In this document: positions 1 to 5,904 of the stretch, piece after piece
Numbering within the stretch: position 1 is the first letter of the stretch
Layout: each line of letters starts with the position of its first letter
Assembly: GCA_019749855.1 (NCBI GenBank)
Contig: JAIEPI010000177.1
Coordinates: 1 to 8,633 of the forward strand
Direction: 5' to 3'
DNA length: 8,633 nucleotides
DNA from: Rickettsiales bacterium
Lineage (GTDB): Bacteria > Pseudomonadota > Alphaproteobacteria > Rickettsiales > UBA998
Position numbers and translations under genes: made by a program
Notes under the pieces: generated by a model
Database searches by the model: none
What the model saw: only the letters and a program-made list of their open reading frames with translations
Told to the model about the DNA's origin: nothing

Positions 1-481
1 TGGTCCGGGCGGCGTGGCGATCATCGTTGATGCCTTAACAGATAATCGCAATCGCACCGCCTCGGAGGTGCGCGCTGCTTTCACCAAAATGAATGGCAAT
101 CTGGGGGAATCCGGAAGCGTGAGCTTTATGTTTGATCGTCTGGGGCGCATTGAATATCCGGCGTCTGTCGCCAGCGAGGAGGCGATGTTTGATGCCGTCA
201 TAGAAGCTGGCGGCGAGAATTGTGAATCCAGTGCTGAGGGCCACGTTATTACCTGCGCAACGGATGCGTTGCATGAGGTGTTGCGTGCGCTGGAGGTGCG
301 CTTTGGCGAGTCGCATTCGGCGAAAATGGTGTGGCTGCCAAAAACCACCGCTCCCGTCGATGAGGAGCAAGCTAAAACGCTCCTCAAACTGATCGACCTA
401 CTCGAGGACAATGACGATGTACAGGACGTGACCTCTAACTTTGAAGTATCAGAGGACATTCTGATGAGACTCAGTGCTTAG
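1..481 (+). CDS. yebC: YebC/PmpR (TACO1) family protein, partial (5' end outside window)
   Basis: This is the C-terminal part of a YebC-family protein; the reading frame is open from base 2 and runs 159 codons to TAG at 479-481. The first visible residues are GPGGVAIIVDALTDNRNRTA, the family's conserved core stretch, so GTG at 14 is not the real start. The C-terminus (LLKLIDLLEDNDDVQDV) is also typical. Full-length members have about 240-250 residues, so roughly 85-90 are missing upstream. The family was long annotated as transcriptional regulators; its mitochondrial relative TACO1 is a translation factor and bacterial members have been linked to relief of ribosome stalling. The last 8 bases overlap the start of ruvC, and yebC directly upstream of ruvC is a common bacterial arrangement. 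Identification is strong; biochemical role here is from family knowledge only. Confidence 0.95.
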   Translation, partial: GPGGVAIIVDALTDNRNRTASEVRAAFTKMNGNLGESGSVSFMFDRLGRIEYPASVASEEAMFDAVIEAGGENCESSAEGHVITCATDALHEVLRALEVRFGESHSAKMVWLPKTTAPVDEEQAKTLLKLIDLLEDNDDVQDVTSNFEVSEDILMRLSA

Positions 482-983
482 GCAACGATTGTTGGGGATT
501 GACCCGGGTCTTGTTCGCTGCGGATGGGGCGTAGTGGATAGTGAGGGAAGCCGTTTGTCATTTGTTGCCTGCGGTGTCATTAAACCATCCGCGAAGGCGG
601 CAATGTCTGAGCGTCTGTTGATGTTGCACACGGCGTTGCAGGAGGTGATTGCCACCTACCATCCGCACAGTGCCGCCATTGAAGAAACCTTCGTGAATGT
701 GAATGCCAGCTCGACGCTGAAGCTGGGAAACGCTCGAGGTGCGCTCATGTTATCGCTGGCACAGGCCGGTTTGTGCGTGAGTGAGTATGCTCCGAATCTG
801 GTGAAAAAAACCATCGTCGGCGCGGGTCGTGCTGATAAAGCGCAAATCGACATGATGGTGCAGGTGTTGCTACCTGGCTGCGGCACCCATGGTATGGACG
901 CGATGGATGCGCTGGCGATTGCCATTACGCATGCGCAGCATCATACATTAACACCCTATATAAACCAAATGGCAGGAGCCTGA
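474..983 (+). CDS. ruvC: Crossover junction endodeoxyribonuclease RuvC
   Basis: RuvC is the Holliday-junction resolvase that cuts two opposing strands symmetrically after RuvAB branch migration. The protein has 169 residues, normal for the family. The four acidic metal-binding residues can be placed: D10 in LLGIDPG, E70 in AAIEETF, and D142 and D145 in MDAMDALAIAITH (E. coli D7, E66, D138, D141). The conserved KLGNARGA and VKKTIVGAGRADK segments are present at about 83-90 and 110-122. The start is GTG at 474, inside the end of yebC; it gives the expected short lead before GIDPG and no better start lies nearby. No strong ribosome binding site precedes it, so translation may depend on coupling to yebC. 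The next gene begins one base after the TGA stop. Confidence 0.96.
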   Translation: MLRQRLLGIDPGLVRCGWGVVDSEGSRLSFVACGVIKPSAKAAMSERLLMLHTALQEVIATYHPHSAAIEETFVNVNASSTLKLGNARGALMLSLAQAGLCVSEYAPNLVKKTIVGAGRADKAQIDMMVQVLLPGCGTHGMDAMDALAIAITHAQHHTLTPYINQMAGA

Positions 984-984
984 A

Positions 985-1428
985 ATGTTGGGATGGATGT
1001 TTGGACGTGGCGAAAAGAAAGTTAAAAACAGCTCGGCGCAGATGGGAGATATTGTTACGCAGGCGGCACAATTTCTCACCGAAGCCCTTTTTGCGCAACG
1101 CGCGTTGATGGAAGAGGCCGAGGCGCTGCCTGCGGTGGCAAAGGATGCCTGGTCACTGGGCTATGTGGCCGGTTTCACTGAAGCGGTAGCGACCATGCGG
1201 CAGATTGATTCTGAAGAAAACGGATTTGTGGTTCACCACGCAGTATTTACAGATATCTTTGGTGCTGAGGAAGGGCCGCTGCTGTTTGCGACCTTTATGA
1301 ACCTGCAATCGAAAGACGATGAAGCCGTTCTCATGGGCATGACCATGGGCGGCGAGGATATGTTCGCCTGGCTGAACGGCGATGTGGAAACGCCGATGCG
1401 CTGGGCAGATTACGTCAACAAAAACTAA
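985..1428 (+). CDS. Uncharacterised 147-residue protein encoded between ruvC and ruvA
   Basis: I do not recognise this protein. It begins with ATG at 985, preceded by AGGAG at 974-978 with a 6-base spacer, so the start is well supported. The N-terminus (residues 1-15) is short and basic (GRGEKKVK). Residues about 20-70 look helical and alanine-rich, ending in SLGYVAGFTEAVATM. Residues 80-147 are more mixed, with acidic patches and a Trp/Met-rich tail (GEDMFAWLNGD, ETPMRWADYV). There is no signal peptide, clear membrane helix, or nucleic-acid-binding motif that I can see; it is probably a soluble cytoplasmic protein. It starts one base after ruvC stops and its TAA overlaps the next ATG by one base (TAATG), so it is almost surely co-transcribed with the ruv genes. 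A link to recombination is suggested only by position. Confidence 0.85.
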   Translation: MLGWMFGRGEKKVKNSSAQMGDIVTQAAQFLTEALFAQRALMEEAEALPAVAKDAWSLGYVAGFTEAVATMRQIDSEENGFVVHHAVFTDIFGAEEGPLLFATFMNLQSKDDEAVLMGMTMGGEDMFAWLNGDVETPMRWADYVNKN

Positions 1429-1763
1429 TGAGTGAAGGAAATGTTATGGAACAGCCGCGTGGATTTAATGCCAGTGATATGGTGATTGTTATCTTGTCTG
1501 AGGAACCAGACATGGAAGCCAATACGCTCAGCATTCAGGATTTTATCATTGAAGGGCGGCCCATGATTCCGGTGTTCACGTCAGCGGAATTATTTAATGA
1601 AGCCACCGATACTGAAGATTTTCTCTACTTTGCCATTGAAATACAGTTTGGGTTTTTCATGTCGCTGATGCAGGGGACCGAAACCCTTGTGATTAATCCG
1701 GGCACGGAGGGATCGTACGGATTTGACGTCAAAGACATGACGTTCCAAAGCGAGGCCCCATGA
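1428..1763 (+). CDS. Small protein resembling the SseB N-terminal domain
   Basis: The product is 111 residues from ATG 1428, or 105 from ATG 1446. The first start forms a TAATG junction with the preceding stop but lacks its own Shine-Dalgarno; the second has GAAGGAA at 1434-1440 five bases upstream and may be the true one. The pattern MIPVFTS (46-52), then a helical stretch FAIEIQFGFFMSLMQG, then ETLVINPGTEGSYGF (85-99) resembles the SseB-type N-terminal domain, whose hallmarks are a PVFTS-like strand and a later NPG strand. That assignment is by eye and moderate. The family has no well-defined enzymatic role; related domains occur in non-secretion contexts, so a type III secretion role should not be read into it. 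Its TGA overlaps ruvA by four bases (ATGA). GC is about 45% over 1441-1740, lower than ruvA. Confidence 0.8.
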   Translation: MSEGNVMEQPRGFNASDMVIVILSEEPDMEANTLSIQDFIIEGRPMIPVFTSAELFNEATDTEDFLYFAIEIQFGFFMSLMQGTETLVINPGTEGSYGFDVKDMTFQSEAP

Positions 1764-2395
1764 TTGGCAAACTGCGTGGCCTGATAGATCAGCTGGCGGA
1801 TGATCACGCGATTATTGATGTGAATGGCGTGGGGTATCAGGTGTTTGCCTCATCACGTGTGCTGGGGGGCTTGCAGGGTATGTCGCAGGAGGTGACCTTC
1901 TGGATTGAAACGCATGTGCGCGAAGATCATATTCATCTCTACGGCTTCCTCAGTGAGGCTGACCGTCAATGGTTTCGCACCCTCACCCAAGTGCAGGGCG
2001 TGGGTAGTAAAATGGCGCTTTCGTTATTGGGCGCCATGTCCACCGATGAGATTGCAAACGCCATTGCCGCGCAGGATAAAACGGCGTTAACCCGTGCCAA
2101 TGGCGTGGGGCCGCGTCTGGCGGAGCGGTTGATTACCGAGCTGAAAAACAAGCTGCCCGCAATGGCTGCGAGTGCCATAAGCCTGCCGGTTCAAGTCTCG
2201 GGGAAAGGTTCCAAAGCTAAGGCCACGCCAGAGGACCCATTGCAGGCAGCGCGGCAGGAGGCGATTTCAGCGTTAGTCAATCTTGGCTATACGCGTGTGG
2301 ATGCTTTTTCTGCGGTGGCGCGTGTGATGCAGGAGCACGAGGTGGTTAGCATTGAGCAGATCATCCCGCATTGTCTGCGTTTGCTCGCGGCCTAG
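1760..2395 (+). CDS. ruvA: Holliday junction branch migration protein RuvA
   Basis: RuvA binds four-way junctions as a tetramer and loads the RuvB motor. The 211-residue protein is of normal length. Residues 1-63 form the OB-fold domain, starting MIGKLRGLID and including HVREDHIHLYGF with the acidic pin E55-D56, which matches the E. coli positions. Two helix-hairpin-helix motifs follow: LTQVQGVGSKMALSLL (75-90) and LTRANGVGPRLAERLI (110-125). After a flexible linker (about 140-158), the C-terminal domain (159-205, including REAISALVNLGY) should bind RuvB. ATG at 1760 overlaps the upstream TGA (ATGA) and has GAGG at 1752-1755, indicating coupled translation. The stop is 48 bases before ruvB. 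Confidence 0.97.
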   Translation: MIGKLRGLIDQLADDHAIIDVNGVGYQVFASSRVLGGLQGMSQEVTFWIETHVREDHIHLYGFLSEADRQWFRTLTQVQGVGSKMALSLLGAMSTDEIANAIAAQDKTALTRANGVGPRLAERLITELKNKLPAMAASAISLPVQVSGKGSKAKATPEDPLQAARQEAISALVNLGYTRVDAFSAVARVMQEHEVVSIEQIIPHCLRLLAA

Positions 2396-2443
2396 TGGTT
2401 GCTCCGCGCCAAAAGCTGACTATGCTGTGTTGAGAGGTCCTGT

Positions 2444-3499
2444 ATGTCATCCAGCCGATTAAGCACTGCCGATAAATTGAGCGAAGATACGCAGGAGTTG
2501 TCGCTGCGTCCGCAGAGTTTTGCCGATTTTACCGGACAGAGACAGTCCTGTGATAATTTAAGGATTTTTGTGGAGGCGGCCCGCGCACGCTCGGAAGCCT
2601 TGGATCACGTGTTATTCTACGGGCCACCCGGGCTTGGCAAAACGACATTAGCGCATATCGTGGCCACCGAGATGGGTGTTGGTTTTCGCACGACTTCAGG
2701 GCCATTGCTGACAAAGGCAGGTGATCTCGCGGCGATTCTGACCGGACTGCAGCCACGCGATGTGTTGTTTATTGATGAAATTCACCGCATGAATGCGATG
2801 GTTGAGGAGGTGCTCTATCCAGCGATGGAGGATGGCAAGCTCGATCTGATTATTGGTGAGGGGCCGGCGGCACGTACCGTGCGTATTGATCTGCCGCCAT
2901 TTACGCTGGTGGGGGCAACGACGCGTCTGGGGTTGCTGTCGAACCCGCTGCGTGATCGTTTTGGTATTCCGCTGCGCCTGCAATTTTACTCGCCGGAAGA
3001 ATTGGATAAGGTATTGCAAAGGGCATCGGGAATACTCTCCATCGGGCTAACCGAACAGGGCAGTGCTGAGATTGCGCGTCGCTCGCGGGGCACGCCACGT
3101 ATTGCCGTTCGCTTACTGCGGCGGGTGCGTGACTTTGCACAGGCGGCGGCTCAGACATCGATTGATCACAAGTTGGCGGATAACGCATTGCAGCGTTTGG
3201 AAGTGGATGCGCTGGGCCCTGATTCCGCCGACCGGCGCTATTTGTTGTTTATTGCCGATCATTATGGCGGTGGGCCGGTGGGCATTGAAACCATTGCGGC
3301 GGGTTTGTCCGAGCAGCGCGATTCATTGGAGGAGACGATTGAGCCTTTTTTATTGCAGCAGGGATTTCTGGCGCGCACGCCTCGCGGTCGCGTACTGACG
3401 GAAACAGCGTATAAGCACCTGCATAAAAAAATGCCGGCGAGAGCTGAGCTAACTCAGGAGGGTTTGTTTGCCGTGGGTCAGGAAACACCTGAGCCATGA
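2444..3499 (+). CDS. ruvB: Holliday junction branch migration ATPase RuvB
   Basis: RuvB is the AAA+ hexameric motor that pumps DNA through the RuvA-bound junction. The 351-residue length is typical. Motifs seen: LRPQSFADFTGQ (21-32), Walker A GPPGLGKTT (60-68), Walker B VLFIDEIHRM (107-116), the GEGPAARTVRIDLPPFTLVGATTR region written in two parts as IIGEGPAARTV (136-146) and PPFTLVGATTR (151-161, sensor 1), the arginine-finger segment LRDRFGI (169-175), and sensor 2 RGTPRIAVRLLRRVRDF (215-231). The winged-helix domain spans about 255-335, including GGGPVGIETIA and ARTPRGRVLT. ATG 2444 has GAGAGG at 2432-2437 with a 6-base spacer. The TGA at 3497-3499 lies one base from the stop of the convergent minus-strand gene, leaving no separate terminator. 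Confidence 0.97.
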   Translation: MSSSRLSTADKLSEDTQELSLRPQSFADFTGQRQSCDNLRIFVEAARARSEALDHVLFYGPPGLGKTTLAHIVATEMGVGFRTTSGPLLTKAGDLAAILTGLQPRDVLFIDEIHRMNAMVEEVLYPAMEDGKLDLIIGEGPAARTVRIDLPPFTLVGATTRLGLLSNPLRDRFGIPLRLQFYSPEELDKVLQRASGILSIGLTEQGSAEIARRSRGTPRIAVRLLRRVRDFAQAAAQTSIDHKLADNALQRLEVDALGPDSADRRYLLFIADHYGGGPVGIETIAAGLSEQRDSLEETIEPFLLQQGFLARTPRGRVLTETAYKHLHKKMPARAELTQEGLFAVGQETPEP

Positions 3500-3500
3500 T

Positions 3501-4055
3501 TTAACTGTTCCCGTATCCCCGTCCAACATCACGAAGACCAAGCGTTCCTTCATACGCACATTCCTCGGCGCGGTAAGGCCTAAGCACATTATGAGTGATG
3601 GTTTGCAAACGATTCAGTTCACTTGCCAGCCGAGGTTTTTTGGAGCCTAACGCTTGCAGGGCATGATCAATCAAAACATCCATCTTTTCAAGAATGGCAT
3701 GCGACTGGACCACACGTTCATGCCATGTCACGGGGTCGCGGTTAAAGCTGAGATCGGGCAGCAATTTGATTTTTCTTGATTTAATCCCATACTCCATGCG
3801 AAGCAAGGCCTCCTCGCGCTCACGGGACTGGATTCGAAACTGGCGCTCATCCTCGGGATACTCTGCAAGGGCATGCACTTCTTCCAATGTCACCAGCGCG
3901 CTGATCAACGGGGCAGATAACTTATGGCTGTAGAGATCATTCCTCGCATCCCAGCCCAGCGCCTCAAGGATGCGGGTGGCCTGTTCAGGCGCACGCTGTG
4001 TTTTTTTTACCCCAGAATAGACGGTGTTTAAGGGTGAGTGGCTGGTATCAGGCAT
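3501..4055 (-). CDS. Uncharacterised 184-residue protein, convergent with ruvB
   Basis: I do not recognise this protein. On the minus strand, ATG at 4055-4053 is the preferred start: AGAGAGA lies at 4069-4063 with 7 bases of spacing, and an extended -10 promoter element sits at 4086-4078 just upstream. A longer frame from TTG at 4100 would begin upstream of that promoter and is less likely. The protein looks soluble and mostly helical: a polar N-terminus (1-25), then ATRILEALGWDAR (26-38), a strongly charged stretch with EYPEDERQFRIQSREREE (65-82), a basic patch SRKIKLLPDL (93-102), and a further helical region (115-158). There is no signal peptide, membrane helix, or obvious helix-turn-helix. 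An A8 tract covers the codons for residues 16-19. Its TAA is one base from the ruvB stop. Clean reading frame, own ribosome site and promoter element support a real gene. Confidence 0.72.
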   Translation of the reverse strand: MPDTSHSPLNTVYSGVKKTQRAPEQATRILEALGWDARNDLYSHKLSAPLISALVTLEEVHALAEYPEDERQFRIQSREREEALLRMEYGIKSRKIKLLPDLSFNRDPVTWHERVVQSHAILEKMDVLIDHALQALGSKKPRLASELNRLQTITHNVLRPYRAEECAYEGTLGLRDVGRGYGNS

Positions 4056-4077
4056 GAAAACATCTCTCTTTAGTCTG

Positions 4078-4086
4078 AATATAGCA
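4078..4086 (-). promoter_or_regulatory. Extended -10 element for the minus-strand gene
   Basis: Read on the minus strand the sequence is TGCTATATT, an extended -10 (TGn) followed by TATATT, five of six matches to TATAAT. It would start transcription near 4071, giving a leader of about 15 bases before ATG 4055 that still contains the AGAGAGA ribosome site. No good -35 is seen at the expected distance, which an extended -10 can tolerate. Confidence 0.4.
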
Positions 4087-4112
4087 GATGATCTTGACAA
4101 ACACGTGACGGT

Positions 4113-4127
4113 TTAACAAATTGTTAA
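4113..4127. promoter_or_regulatory. Perfect 7+1+7 palindrome, candidate operator
   Basis: TTAACAA-A-TTGTTAA is a perfect inverted repeat with a one-base centre, located in the middle of the divergent region between the minus-strand gene and ybgC. This size and symmetry suit a dimeric DNA-binding regulator. It overlaps the best -35-like hexamer for ybgC (TTAACA, 4113-4118) and lies about 30 bases upstream of the minus-gene -10. A second palindrome, CACGTG, is at 4102-4107. AT-rich palindromes can arise by chance, so function is an inference. Confidence 0.4.
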
Positions 4128-4139
4128 CGACGTACTAAT
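4113..4139 (+). promoter_or_regulatory. Weak candidate promoter for the ybgC-tol genes
   Basis: The best pairing I find upstream of ybgC is TTAACA (4113-4118, five of six to TTGACA) and ACTAAT (4134-4139, four of six to TATAAT), with a short 15-base spacer. A perfect TTGACA is present at 4094-4099, but no acceptable -10 stands 16-18 bases after it. Some promoter is expected here because the upstream gene points the other way. Confidence 0.22.
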
Positions 4140-4163
4140 AGCGCATTTTTTTCTTTGTTTTCT

Positions 4164-4628
4164 ATGCATTCTCACTCCAGTGGCAGCTTTCACAATGGGC
4201 AACATGCCATCACCTGCCGTGTCTATTATGAAGACACGGATTCGGGGGGTGTGGTGTACTACGCTAACTATTTGCGTTTTGCTGAGCGCGCCCGCACCGA
4301 GGCGCTGCGATTATGCGGCTTGTCACAATCGCTGATGGCGCACGAGGGCTTGCTGTTCGTGGTCAGGCGTTGCGAGATTGACTATCTGGCGCCGGCCAAA
4401 CTGGATGATGTGCTCCTGATTGAAACATCGTTGCAACGCACCACAAAAGTGCGTATGAGTATGACGCAGCGTCTAAGCCGCGCTGAGCATGACATTGCGC
4501 GCCTCACGGTGGACATTGTCTCGGTCAATGCGGCGCTTCGGCCCTCGCCGTTGCCAGACGCAATGCAGCAAATGATTTTTAAACACTTCACCCCCCAGAG
4601 TAAGGGAGATACGTCGCATGACGGATAG
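4164..4628 (+). CDS. ybgC: YbgC-type acyl-CoA thioesterase of the Tol-Pal cluster
   Basis: YbgC is a cytoplasmic hot-dog-fold thioesterase that hydrolyses acyl-CoA or acyl-ACP and is found at the head of many tol-pal operons. The active-site region YYEDTDSGGVVYYANYLRF (residues 21-39) contains the catalytic aspartate, D26, matching D18 of the E. coli enzyme; the ERARTEALR segment follows at 41-49. A Tyr stands where E. coli has His in VVYH. From ATG 4164 the protein has 154 residues, with about eight more N-terminal residues than E. coli. A TTG start at 4155 is possible, but neither start has a Shine-Dalgarno; the preceding 20 bases are almost all T and C. The last 11 bases overlap the start of tolQ, implying co-transcription and coupled translation. 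Confidence 0.93.
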   Translation: MHSHSSGSFHNGQHAITCRVYYEDTDSGGVVYYANYLRFAERARTEALRLCGLSQSLMAHEGLLFVVRRCEIDYLAPAKLDDVLLIETSLQRTTKVRMSMTQRLSRAEHDIARLTVDIVSVNAALRPSPLPDAMQQMIFKHFTPQSKGDTSHDG

Positions 4629-5379
4629 TACAAATGTAAGCACGGCAGTTGATGCTGTGGGTGCCGCAGAGATTGCGGGAAATGTGGCGCAAAGTGATAT
4701 GTCAGCCATTGGCATGTTTTTGCAGGCTGATTTCATGGTGAAAGCCGTGATGATTGGCTTGCTGGCCTCTTCTATCTGGACATGGGCGATCATCATTGAC
4801 AAAACCATGCGCTTCAAGAGCATCAAGCTGCGCTCGGCCAAATTTGAATCGGATTTCTGGTCAGCAGATGCGCTGGACGGTTTTTATGAAAAAGTGAAGC
4901 GACGTGCCAATCATCCCTACGCAGTCATTTTTATGGCGGCGATGGAAGAATGGTTCCGCACCACCGGCAAAGGTAACACGCGTTCGCGTCTCACCGGTGC
5001 CGGTGTCAAGGAGCGTATTGCGCAGATCATGGGTGTCGCGCGTAATCGTGAGCTGGACGAGCTGGAAAAGGGCCTCGGCTTTCTGGCAACGGTGGGTTCC
5101 GCCGCCCCGTTTATCGGTCTGTTTGGCACGGTGTGGGGGATTATGAATAGCTTCCAGAACATTGCGGTGTCCAAAAATACCTCGCTGGCAGTGGTGGCGC
5201 CTGGCATTGCCGAAGCGTTGCTGGCAACGGCGATTGGCTTGTTTGCGGCGATTCCAGCGGTGATCGCCTATAACAAATTTAACGGTGAGTTGAACCGACT
5301 GGCCGGACGCATGGAGGATTTCAGTATCGAGTTTGAGGCCTTGCTTTCACGTCAGACGGAGCTGGCGGCCGCCGCTTAA
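4618..5379 (+). CDS. tolQ: Tol-Pal system motor protein TolQ
   Basis: TolQ is the inner-membrane stator-like protein of the MotA/TolQ/ExbB family that, with TolR, uses the proton gradient to energise TolA. The protein has 253 residues, slightly longer than E. coli TolQ because of an N-terminal extension (about residues 1-30). Three membrane helices are visible: 41-60 (VKAVMIGLLASSIWTWAIII), about 153-177, and about 194-217. The conserved helix 2 segment GLFGTVWGIMNSF and helix 3 segment APGIAEALLATAIGLFA carry T171 and T204, which correspond to the E. coli TolQ pore residues T145 and T178. A cytoplasmic loop lies at about 65-150. GGGAG at 4604-4608 precedes ATG 4618 by 9 bases, and the start overlaps the end of ybgC. 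Confidence 0.97.
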   Translation: MTDSTNVSTAVDAVGAAEIAGNVAQSDMSAIGMFLQADFMVKAVMIGLLASSIWTWAIIIDKTMRFKSIKLRSAKFESDFWSADALDGFYEKVKRRANHPYAVIFMAAMEEWFRTTGKGNTRSRLTGAGVKERIAQIMGVARNRELDELEKGLGFLATVGSAAPFIGLFGTVWGIMNSFQNIAVSKNTSLAVVAPGIAEALLATAIGLFAAIPAVIAYNKFNGELNRLAGRMEDFSIEFEALLSRQTELAAAA

Positions 5380-5413
5380 TAGCGCAATAAACAGTCGTTA
5401 TGTAAGGATAGAT

Positions 5414-5875
5414 ATGGGAATGAGTGCAGGAACGAGCGGCGGTGGGCGCAGGCGTGGCCGCCGTGGTGGCGGGCAGGGTGCCTTTAGCGAGATTAACGTC
5501 ACCCCAATGGTGGATGTAATGCTCGTGCTGCTGATTATCTTCATGGTGGCGGCTCCATTGCTAACCTCCGGCGTGACGGTGGATCTGCCGGAAACGCAGG
5601 CGAAGCCGTTGCCAGGTAAAGAGGAAGTTCTGGCCATCAGCATTGATCCTAAAGGTGACATATTCGTGCAAAAAGAGAAAATCCCGCTGGATAAATTGCG
5701 CGGGCGTCTGCAGGCGGTGGCACAGGAAAACAAGGATCTACGCATCTTCGTGCGCGGCGACAAAGGCGTTGATTATGGCACCGTGATGAAAGTGATTGGT
5801 GAGATTAATGCGTCAGGCCTCAACAAAGTGGCGCTTGTCTCGGAGACGATCGGCGACATGCCGGTGAAGCGCTAA
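5414..5875 (+). CDS. tolR: Tol-Pal system protein TolR (ExbD family)
   Basis: TolR is the single-span partner of TolQ; it carries the proton-path aspartate and binds peptidoglycan through its periplasmic domain. From ATG 5414 it has 153 residues. A Gly/Arg-rich cytoplasmic tail (8-22) precedes FSEINVTPMVDVMLVLL (24-40), the ExbD/TolR signature; D34 corresponds to E. coli D23. The membrane helix spans about 33-50, and the rest is periplasmic, ending in the GLNKVALVSE segment (135-144). TAAGGA at 5403-5408 lies 5 bases upstream. The frame is open further upstream to about 5333, but those 27 codons overlap tolQ, are not TolR-like and lack a good start. A second ATG at 5420 is a minor alternative. 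tolQ ends 34 bases before. Confidence 0.96.
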   Translation: MGMSAGTSGGGRRRGRRGGGQGAFSEINVTPMVDVMLVLLIIFMVAAPLLTSGVTVDLPETQAKPLPGKEEVLAISIDPKGDIFVQKEKIPLDKLRGRLQAVAQENKDLRIFVRGDKGVDYGTVMKVIGEINASGLNKVALVSETIGDMPVKR

Positions 5876-5904
5876 GACGTGCGACGGGGGCATCAAACCT
5901 AGCC

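Noticed and set aside
1428..1763. SseB similarity as evidence of a type III secretion system
   Set aside because: No secretion genes are nearby, and SseB-like N-terminal domains occur in unrelated settings.
3249..3497. Minus-strand open frames of 80-120 codons across ruvB, tolQ, tolR and tolB
   Set aside because: They lie opposite well-conserved genes, show no family features or ribosome sites, and have the low-complexity make-up expected of antisense frames.
4094..4099. Perfect TTGACA as the -35 of ybgC
   Set aside because: The hexamers 16-18 bases downstream (such as CAAATT) do not match a -10, so it is not a convincing promoter by itself.
5333..5413. Longer tolR start giving 27 more residues
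   Set aside because: The extra stretch overlaps tolQ, has a weak start and is not TolR-like; ATG 5414 has TAAGGA at a good distance.
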